Assembly (NCBI GenBank): GCA_002633005.1
Contig: NMRA01000103.1
Span: 158,690 to 222,689, forward strand
From: Phoronis australis
Taxonomy: Eukaryota > Phoronida > Phoronidae
Reading direction: 5' to 3'
DNA: 64,000 nucleotides
Both the position numbers and the translations under genes were made by a program. The notes beneath the pieces are model-generated. The model was not told the origin of the DNA. It did no database searches and saw only the letters and a list, made by a program, of their open reading frames with translations. Below are positions 55,091 to 64,000 of the stretch, in pieces. Each line of letters opens with the position of its first letter. The first letter of the stretch is position 1.

Positions 55091-57626
55091 AAGGTGACAT
55101 TACAATTAGCATTTGACGATATCAACAAAATGCCAATTCTGACAAAGGTCCGTCAAGGGACGCCGGAGACGAGGAAAGAAAATGTCGAAACACTATTGAG
55201 TGACAAACGTGTAGCACTAGCATATTACATGTAAGTGCTGAGAAGTGAATGAAGAACTTTGAAGAGAGATTGACAAAGAAATTAAGAGCAGTATGAACCA
55301 CGACCCTACACCCATGGCAACAACGTCAAAACAAAATTGCACTGAGGAATTAGTCAATAAAGGGCAATAATCCAATCAGAAAATGCCAAGTAAGCTGAGA
55401 ACTAGAATTCGTAGCATGAAACCACAGTTCAGAGAGTCCTTGTTGAGATCTATCAATATGTAATTCAAACAGTCGCAAATGCGAGACCTGTGCAAGCGAT
55501 TTGTTAAGAAACACTTCTACAGCGTAAACTTGTATCCGATTTTGCCTAAAATAAAAGCCTTCAAAAATGTCACAAGATACGCGACTGGTGTAAATTTCAT
55601 GAAGATTTGTCAAAAATGAGACCTTAAGCGCGAGTGACGTAGACCAACTGAATAGCAACGAAGGTTTGGCCAATAAAGGAGCTGGTATATGACCAATCAA
55701 TCTGAATAACTCGAAAACTGTAAAGCTGGAGCGAGAAACGAATGTCAAAATGTACATGTAGACTGAGCTCTTGCGAGATATACCCAAGTGCCAAATTTCA
55801 GAGCGATCAGTTTATTGACGAAGAGTATACGGCACTGAAACTCTATTTAAGAGCATCCGGAGAACCGCAAGTGGTAGATATACATAAACCCCACTGATAA
55901 GAAGCACACTTAAATCCGTAATTTAATGTAAACCAAACGCAAAACGCACCATACAACTGGGTGTAAATTTTTATCGGATTCGAGTATGGATATGATCCAT
56001 ACAGCGGCGGCAAACGGTATTTAATCAATGACATGAACATTTAAAACACGAGGGCTGGTTTGAAAATTCTCAAATGGTAGATCCCGTTATAAAGTTCCAC
56101 AAGTACGGGTGTCACTCATTTTGACAAATACTCCTCGAATGTATTACATACCGTTAAGAAAATCGCAAGTAACCTGTAGCTTAAAGTTGATTAGACGAAA
56201 ATGCAATCTCTTGCACTAGCAATATAATAGGCCAACAAGGTGCAGCTTGAAATAAATCAATAAAAGAACTGTAAACTAAACAGGAATTCTCAAACACCAC
56301 AAGTGCGGTACAATGTAACGAGTGATGGGTCTTCCAAGATCATAGCGGTTGAAAAGATATATCCGCTTGCAAAAATTTAGATAGATCCGTCAAGGAGTAG
56401 CTTCCAACTGAAAATCTCAAATAACGAAATAACTGTAACATTTAAAGAAAAACAATCCCGATAGCCTGTTATGATCTATACACAGAAAAAAACAGAAAAA
56501 AAACTTCCAGAAGTATCGCTTAGCTTACAGCTTGGCAAGTCAAAACTGAATTATGAACGCCACAACAATTAAAAACATAGACGTCGGAGCACATGTTCTA
56601 TGTAAATTCAACGTTGATTGGCTACAAAATGCAACCTGTATCGTGTGAACAAAGAAATAGACAAAGCAAATTTTGGAGAAATTATGTAAGCGACACTCAA
56701 TTAGCATTCACCGGCAGACTGAAACACAGCTTCGAAATTGCTTCGGCACCGTCTATGAAAAATCCGGATCTGTATGAAGGTCGTCTGCCATGAACGTTTT
56801 TCTTTGCAAGTCACTACTCAAAGGAAGTTTAATACGATAAAGTGAAAGAAGGTATTTAAAAATTTGTTTGGTGTTGATTTCGTTAAGTTCCATGAACACT
56901 TGAGTAGAAAATACTGAGCAAACCAATTTTGTAAGTCCAACCATTATGTTTAATTATGTAGCCCAGTGAGTGACCTCATTGGTGATCGAGGAACAGATAA
57001 ACTCAAGTGTCTGGTTTGTATTTGCCAGTTTCGCGCCAGCATGACTCTATGATAACAAAGAATATTTCTAGCTAAGCAAATGAAAATAGCTCCTGAGCAT
57101 CAGTTTTTATGAAACACCTGCTAGTATATAAAAATTGAGAACATTGCGAGGCTGAGACACAGACTCTAAGGGTGTTTGCCTTGGGGGCACGGTTCCTCTT
57201 TGATTGAATTTTTTGTTTATTTGTGTAACTCTTTTTAAGGCTTTCTCCATAGAATTAGTTAAGTACAGAGTTTACATAGTTGATCTAGGGATGAAGTGAA
57301 CTTAAAAGTTTGCTTCTGTAATCTGTTGCTCCCATGCAAAGCTCCTTTACTTAAGTTTGAATTCGACCTCCGAAACTGTGCTGTGGGGCTTTAAAGATGG
57401 TTATGAACTTCCATCTATTTTTTATGTGCCCATTTTACATGTTCAATCTCATTTTAGTTGTTTCACAACGAAACTCCAAATGCCCAAATATCAAAATCCA
57501 AAACAACGTTGGCTATTGGTTATCTCATCAAACGTAAACAAACCCCGATTTGTTGCTGTGTGTACTTCTTTGACAACATTGCTGACTTTGTGCACGCGCG
57601 GCATCGTTCAATAGAAGGGGCACTCA
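55091..57626. other. Unclassified, possibly old repeat
   Basis: The 55350-56500 part has a loose periodicity of short phrases (for example GTGTAAATTT, CACAAGTACGG/CACAAGTGCGG) reminiscent of R1-style internal repeats, but units could not be delimited. A minus-strand frame of 145 codons (55787-55350) has no recognised motif. Confidence 0.35.
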
Positions 57627-57874
57627 GCCTCAAATGGCTATACCCATAAGCGGTATCTTGAGGCTTGGTTATGGGAACTACTTTTTGCACAACGATTGAC
57701 AGATGCCTTGACGACATTGAAGAAAGGCAGATGTGAATTATTTTCACATTGCAGCCATGAGACAGAAGACATTGTTATTGTCTAAAATCGAGGTTTTACT
57801 TATTTTTAATTCTTATTTTTTCCCATAACCAAGCCTCAAATGGCTAAACCCATAAGCGCTATCTTGAGGCTTGG
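57627..57874. repeat. 42-bp direct repeats bracketing a 20-bp inverted repeat
   Basis: Direct copies at 57627-57668 and 57833-57874 differ at two positions; each runs from GCCTCAAATGGCTA to ATCTTGAGGCTTGG. Between them TTGAGGCTTGGTTATGGGAA (57658-57677) is perfectly mirrored at 57820-57839. The result resembles a 182-bp MITE flanked by solo ends of itself. No coding capacity. Confidence 0.75.
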
Positions 57875-60287
57875 GGACAAAGTCGAAAAGGTCACTTGCG
57901 TCAATAGTCTCCTGCACAGACCCTCGAGGTTGGTTGGGGTCTGCTACAGCGCACTTTTCCGTATGCATTTTTGGAATATCATTGGCTGTTCCGATTTAAA
58001 GAAACAAGGCATTCTATTGGGCAATTGAACAATAGGTCAAACTAGTTCACCAACATGGCGACTTCCAGTACGGGAAGAATGTCGATGGATGTATAGCTGT
58101 TTAAATCTCTCTGTTCTCGTCAAACTCCCGCATTTCAAAGCTAACGAGTCAAGGAATACATCAGCAGCAACGTATACGAAACATTTAATGATAATTATTA
58201 TCTTGTATACTGTGCTGTATTATGAAGTGATGGGATTTTACGAAATAATTTGTGGAAGAGATAGGCTGATTAGGGGTTGAGGCCATTCACAACAACAGTC
58301 ATTTTAGGCATACTATAGCACCGAATAGCGGGAAAAGAGTAGCTAAGTACGTCGTGGCCACGGGAGATTGCCTCGATCTTTTCAGGGCACACCCTCTCGT
58401 ATGTTAACATGTTTATATACGTTATGTAAACTCCCGTGATTACCGTGAAGGTTGAATTATTGGGTTTGATAAGGATATGTGCTGATGTACTGCTATTCAT
58501 GACATTGACATTGTCATTGTAATGTATAGTACACTGGCACACTTGTCACTACCCACAGAAGTTAGGAGCATAAAAATACAGTCAATGGTCCTAGACACTC
58601 AAACATTAACCAGTCTAGCAATAGTTTTATAATGACTGACATCGCTTTTGTCGGTGCCATTCAGCAGTGCCTCTGTCTCTGACTACCATCCTACAGTCAT
58701 ACAGAGTATTCAATTATTTCAGAGGGTGTTTGCTGCTGTGAAATTAGGATTAAACACACTCTTTTGTATACTCAGCAAGATAAAACCTCACCCTTTTTTG
58801 AGTTGGCACAGTGATTAAAACTGACCCATTTTGGTGAGAGCTTCAAAGGAATAGTCAAGTTTTCTGATAACATAATTACGCAAAGTTATTATTTAAGGGG
58901 AATTGAATTTCAGCAAAAAGCTCTCTGGGTTGTATTCTTTTTAAAACAACAAACCTCAGTTGCATATGAAACCTTCAGTGGTTTTGGTGCTAAAGTGGAT
59001 CATTTTGTACAGACCAAAAAGTAAATATTTTTGTGTGGAATTTATTTTGAAATTCACCCTTTCATGGTGACTTTTGCAATTCCCGAGTCACTGGTCTGAG
59101 TGTCACATTTGGTCATATGAAATATATGCAAGTCCCCTCTGTCCTGGACCCCGACTGGTCGTCTGTTTCATTTTTTTCTTTCCACGTTCACATGATGTCA
59201 AGTGTTGCAGAGTTTGCAATAATCATCTATTAATATCAGTCTAATTGCAAAACAAGATATCAGAACCTTTCTAAAACATTCTGAAACTACTAAGGTTCGC
59301 TGTAATCAAAGCATCCTGGAGTTAGACATTGTAAGCAAGCGAACTTTAAAAACCTGGTTCGTTAAAATGACTACTAGTTGCAAAAACATCTCTCATTTCA
59401 AAATTGGGAGCTCAGGGTACTTCAAAGATTTTAAGCTGGGTCACTAAACCCAAATTGACAGTTTCTTGTGCGTTACTTGGATTGGATTGTTATCCAGGCA
59501 ATAGTCACTCACTGGCAATCCAAATTTTGAGAACAAGTTTTAACATCTGCTATTCAGTGAAAAATAGTTTCCTGTTATACAGTAGAAAACACTGGTTCTC
59601 AAAGTGGGGGTATGTTACTATTACCTTTATGTTTTGCTCAGTGTTTTGAGCAACATGCTAGTGTTTCATTCTTGTGATCTACATAATACAGCATTGATTT
59701 TAGTCAACATTTCGGTCTTTTCGAACAGTTTTTCAAAATTACAAATTTTGACTCTTATTGAGGGGGCCTCCTCGTGGCAAGAATTGGGCAGTGTGAAATG
59801 CTTCAGAACATTCACACTGGCAAATATCCTCACGTTGACATCATTAATGTGTTCCTAGAAATAGCATACCCATAAGCTACAAAACACACAACATGCCAAG
59901 AAATTTATCTAACCATTGGGAACATTATTTTGCTGGTGTATTGATTAGAAATATGGTTTAGTTTAGCGATAGACTGAAGTACTAAGTCTGGGCATTAACA
60001 TAGCCGTGGGTGCACAACAGGGCTATCCCCTCCTCATTGTAAACCCTTCCCCTGATAGAAACTCATTTGTTCTTGCCTAGCTTCCATGTCCCTGTCCCCT
60101 GTTCATGCAGTGCTTCCAAGTTGCCTCACATTACAGTCATTGGTTGCCAACAATTTCAAGTTTAGCAACCTGTTGAATAATTCTGACTACACCAGTGTTG
60201 CTATGGGAAAAGGTTACTAAAGACCCGACTGCCATTCAAGTTGCACATTCCCTGCCTTGTGAAAGCATAAACCATTATGAAATGAAC
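57875..60287. other. Mostly non-coding; one weak start site
   Basis: At 58053 a YY1-like ACATGGCGACT overlaps an ATG reading MATSSTGRMSMD, with a possible donor GAT|GTATAG. This could be a first coding exon but has no other support. Nothing else recognised. Confidence 0.35.
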
Positions 60288-60595
60288 ACCTGGGCCCTGG
60301 TTTCCAACTTTTTACTCAGGATTATTTTTGTTATTTTCTATTCTAGTTTTGTTTGAATTTGAGATAAGTTTCTTTTATTCTATGTGCTTATTGATGGCAA
60401 TAATGAATCTAGCATTAGAGCTAAGAGCTCGAGTAAGAGGTTTTGCTAGAAATCTTGAGTTTTTACTCAAATTTTAGCTCGAATCTAGTGGTCATTAAGT
60501 ACTATCTTGATCTCCCAAGAAAGTGGACTACAAGTGACAAAAACAATTTCGAGTTCGATTTGGATTGAAAGTTTCACTCTAGAGGTGTATTCCCA
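60288..60595. mobile_element. MITE of family G, copy 2
   Basis: Left end CTGGGCCCTGGTTTCCAAC with TTTTTACTC, and a right end containing ATTTCGAGTTCGATTT and AAAACGTGATC, as in 27457-27830. More diverged than copy 1. Confidence 0.6.
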
Positions 60596-62654
60596 AAACG
60601 TGATCGCATAATCCCTTTTCAGGATTTTAAATCAATCCATACAAGACTGGGCTGAAATCTGTTTAGCCCAAAAAGCATTTAAATACAATGTGGATAATAA
60701 TAAAACATCTGCACTAAACTGTGTTGAAAAAATGAACCCCTTTGAAGTTCCTTATCCACAAATTGTACCATTTTTCTAGCTGCTATTAACCCAACCTCTT
60801 TTTAGAATCGTCATGTAACAATATAAGATTGGTCTGGCACAAAAAATGTTGTTTTTGGCCAAATTAACAGCAAAAATCACAAGCACTCACATGAAGATTG
60901 GCATTGGATTTGGATACTAGTGTCTTATGTCACTATTCACGTGTGCGCTCGTGTTTAGACTCTTGATCTCGTACTGTTCCTTACTGAGATCACATGTGGT
61001 ATATTGGCTTCGCTTGAACTGATAGCTTGTTATTGCTGAAGACCTGGTTCAATAACTATGGCTTTGAGCAATAAGAAAGTTTGAATTCTTCCAAGTCCAC
61101 TAAGGAACAAGTTGAGACAGGGATATATACAGGGCTTTGAATTTCCTTTTTTTGTTTTTATTTCCTCTTATTCGATTTCCAGCTTCTTTTTTATCATCAT
61201 TTTTTGCTTAACTTGATTCATGCAAAAACATGTATTTCACTTTAATTTTACAACACAAAAATATTTCTATCACACAAGCCTATTTGTGAAATGATAGATC
61301 ACCTGAATAATTTTCCTCTTATAATCATTCCAATTCCTGTATACAGTGGTAAGTTGTTAAGATCAAAATTTATTCTTTTTCACATAAGACGCATTTATAG
61401 CAACTTTAAGGGATTTAATTCGAAGGAAATCTGGAACCTAGAAGACACTTTCTGATAAGGGCATTCTGAAATAACAATTGTGCTTGTATTTTCCAAGATG
61501 TTCAACACACATTGTTAGGTATAGGGATAGGGTTCATTCCACCATCCTTGGGCTTTCAGAATACCCTCCTAAAACCATTCCACAGGTTTATACAAGAGAC
61601 GGCACTAAACTGGGTGATTTTTCTAGAAAAATTTCTCTTCAAAATGGTGCTTGAAAAAAATCCCTACCAAAGCAAACTTTTTCCCATGAATACAACGGGT
61701 TTCACTCTGGAAGTTAAAAACACTGCAAATGGTACCTTTTTCCTACTGCAAAAGGGGTTTTAATACGATGAACCTGTATTTTTAAAACCTTGGACACCAT
61801 GCTCAGTTTTGACAACAGGAATCTCTGAGCCGTCCTCTTCAAGCTTAATGGGTGAAAAAGACAGCTGTCAAATAATTACTATGAATGGATTCAGTTGTTA
61901 CCATTAGCTCTTATAAAAAGATTGTGCATTTGAAACATTAGGCTACAATTTTATTGAATGGGTGGAGATTCTTCTAGTACCAGATATGCACACAACTAAA
62001 GGTTAGGGCCCATTTGGAACACCTCTCGGGTATTTTCGTACCTACAAATTTACCGTCGGAACATCTGGAGCACCTCGGCTATTTTCCTATTTGCATGTAC
62101 AAATTTTTCTTAGAAACACTTCAGGTATTTTCGTAGCCACAAATATCCTCTCTGAGGTGAATGTTATCCAAAATATGGCAAGTCATATGATTTTCAATCT
62201 TGACAATAATAGGCTAACTGAAGTCCGCACTCATGCAGAGAGCGTTCACATATTATGTGAAATTTGAGGTTACGAAAACACCCGAGGTGTTCTGGAGGCC
62301 CTTGGAAGTTAATGTTTTCAGTGCATGCTCGAACTTTATGGCCAACCATTCTCCACTAAGTTCGATAATCACGCAGGTTAAATTCACCTCCAATGAGAAG
62401 TTTGAGGCCCCGAAGATACCCAAGGTGATCTGAATGGCTTAGGACTCTCAAGTTGTGCGGGGTCCCACCTCAAAAAGGGAAATAAGGAAGAAAAAATTAG
62501 TATGCCAACGAGGTGAGAGGTGTAGCTTGAGAATTTTGGCTACCCGGAGGGTCGAAAATTGTGTTATTCTAGGAGGTGAAGACTGTGTAGACTGCAAAGT
62601 GGTGGAAATTGGGTGCCAGCAGTGTCTACTGTAACACTGTACAAAGACGGATAG
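60596..62654. other. Non-coding, nothing recognised
   Basis: Loose reuse of short phrases near 62000-62300 (GGTATTTTCGTA, CTCGGCTATTTTCCTA) suggests an internal duplication. No gene recognised. Confidence 0.4.
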
Positions 62655-62816
62655 GGGGAAGGGGGGGGGTGCGGCAAGGGGGCCATGGCCCTGTCTAAAA
62701 TTCTCCCAGATTCCCGTTGGTAGTTTGGGGGTGCAAATGTCTGACGGCCAAAATACTCTGTCCTTGCTCCACCCCCCTCCCCCCTAACTCAAAATCCTGG
62801 ATCCTCCCCTGCTGTA
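62655..62816 (-). mobile_element. MITE of family E, copy 2
   Basis: Shares AAGGGGGCCATGG, AATTCTCCCAGATTCC, TTTGGGGGTGC and ACTCAAAATCCTGGATCC with 13822-13977 in the same orientation. On the minus strand it gives the GRIQDFELGG peptide again. Confidence 0.75.
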
Positions 62817-62847
62817 AGATCTTAAAGCAGGGGAGGATCCAGGATTT
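62792..62847. repeat. Perfect 22-bp hairpin at the MITE end
   Basis: AAATCCTGGATCCTCCCCTG and two more bases (62792-62813) are exactly mirrored at 62826-62847, around a 12-bp loop that itself contains AAGATCTT. Two MITE ends meet head to head. Confidence 0.85.
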
Positions 62848-64000
62848 CAGGATGTTTTCAATTCTTAAAAAGCGTTCGAAAATGAAACTGAAAAATGCCA
62901 AGTGAAACGAGTGAAGCCATTGTTAATTCAGGTTTGTTTTCCTAATACGTACTCGATAATTACATGATTTTACTTCAGTTATTTGGTAATATCACAACAT
63001 ATAAACAGCTACCTCACCAGAGAGTTCCCCCCGACCGCAAACGCGACGCAGTCGCAAAATAACTTTACTCTAGGGACACCTAGCGACCTGATAACGTAAT
63101 ACCGGATGTCAGCATGCGCAGAGCAAACTTCCTGGTTAAAAATTGCCAGCTGACAGCCAATGAAAACCATCGCTCTAGTGCGCTGTACCTGGGCCTTCAC
63201 AAGCAATCCGTGACGTCAGCTTGTGAGGCCCGGGAACCAGGATATTGCGTCAATTGCGTGTAAACACAGAGCAAAACCATTAATTGATGCTCATAAGACT
63301 TTTTGTAACAGATTGTGAAGTATTTTTTAGGAATTTTAAAATTGTAATAAGATAGACATTTTGGAAAGAAATGGAATGAATAAAAAGTCTCTTCTGACAA
63401 TATTTATTACAAGAACCTGAAGTCCTTCAACCAGTCGTAATACCTGTGCTAAGAAAGGATGAAACTTTATATACCTGGAAGATTATACATTTCAAATAAG
63501 TTTTGTGTTGGAATGCTATACAGTGTCTTTAGGTAATTCGTATTATGCATAACTTATCTGGAAAATGTATAGTGGATTATTTTAGTTTGTACTCGAAGAT
63601 ATTAAAGCAGCTTGCACCCACTTTTTTGTGATTCCACAACAAATACCGAGAAAAGAACCAATGGCCGTAGGAAAGATCGTAGTCTCAGTAGTTTGTGAAG
63701 AAGCCTGATCACTGTCGAACACAATCACTTTACCATGAAGTTAGCGACGACATTTTACCGTTCACTGTTGGTACACTTGTCGTTTTAGAAAGCCGAATCG
63801 GCAAGAAAAAACACTACAATGGATTATATTTTCTGAAATGTACACACATAAAAAGGCATGCGTCATAATAATTGATAATCGATGAATTATATTCGCCATA
63901 TTCGGTGGAAACGTTTTAGACAGTTATGAACAATGAATACCCTGATTGTTCTAATCAGTTTTTAATGTTCGACTTTGACAATCTATCGCAAATGGTCTCA
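62848..64000. other. Non-coding; possible promoter-like cluster near 63.1-63.2 kb
   Basis: GTGACGTCAGC (63210), a CCAAT box and higher GC near 63060-63230 resemble a promoter, but no convincing first exon was identified on either strand. Confidence 0.35.

Noticed and set aside
55350-55787. 145-codon minus-strand frame
   Set aside because: No motif, aromatic/leucine-rich drift and surroundings of old repeat character.
62695-62905. Open frames containing GRIQDF peptides
   Set aside because: Repeat-derived; the same peptide arises from the MITE at 13822-13977.

Overview
The window is animal nuclear DNA: AT-rich, with small spliced exons flanked by GT/AG signals, long introns, microsatellites, and layer upon layer of DNA transposons and retroelement fossils. 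No bacterial operons, rRNA, CRISPR array or convincing tRNA were seen. The mix of Kolobok-like and P-like THAP transposons, a Penelope-like element, an L1-type LINE and exon-shuffled extracellular domains suggests a marine invertebrate, perhaps a non-vertebrate deuterostome; the species cannot be fixed from sequence alone.

Host genes are sparse. (1) At 907-2149, minus strand, three exons encode one complete fibronectin type III (FN3) domain and the start of a second, from a receptor-like protein. (2) On the plus strand, a TATA promoter with a signal-peptide start (about 9.8 kb) may lead into a secreted cysteine-rich protein whose PLAC-type modules are at 16094-16246 and, with the stop codon, at 25260-25414. 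A third PLAC-type exon lies on the minus strand at 46676-46807. (3) At 29313 a YY1-marked promoter leads into a short Tudor-like first exon. Other short exon candidates (13.3, 28.3, 30.4, 41.9, 58.1 kb) are weak.

Mobile DNA dominates. 9.9-12.2 kb: element R1, a tandem of a truncated and a full copy ending in a hairpin array; another full copy lies inverted at 43.7-44.9 kb. 17.8-23.7 kb: a candidate TIR transposon with a frameshifted THAP exon just inside its right end, holding a decayed Penelope-like element with a hammerhead-like motif. 30.6-37.8 kb: TTAA-type element K2 copies; one is split by a 5.1-kb P-like element, itself carrying a 2-kb insertion. 38.4-40.2 kb: L1-type LINE remains. 47.7-55.1 kb: the most complex stack, K2 split by a second P-like element in the opposite orientation, which holds both a young 1.7-kb Kolobok-like element and a second K2 copy.

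The two P-like copies allow each other's insertions to be read as filled versus empty sites, so element ends and TTAA target duplications can be seen directly. The Kolobok-like element carries a THAP reading frame facing an open reading frame for a zinc-binding domain like the P2X7 receptor tail. This is the most unusual item in the window. All family names come from motifs and structure read by eye; no database search was run.
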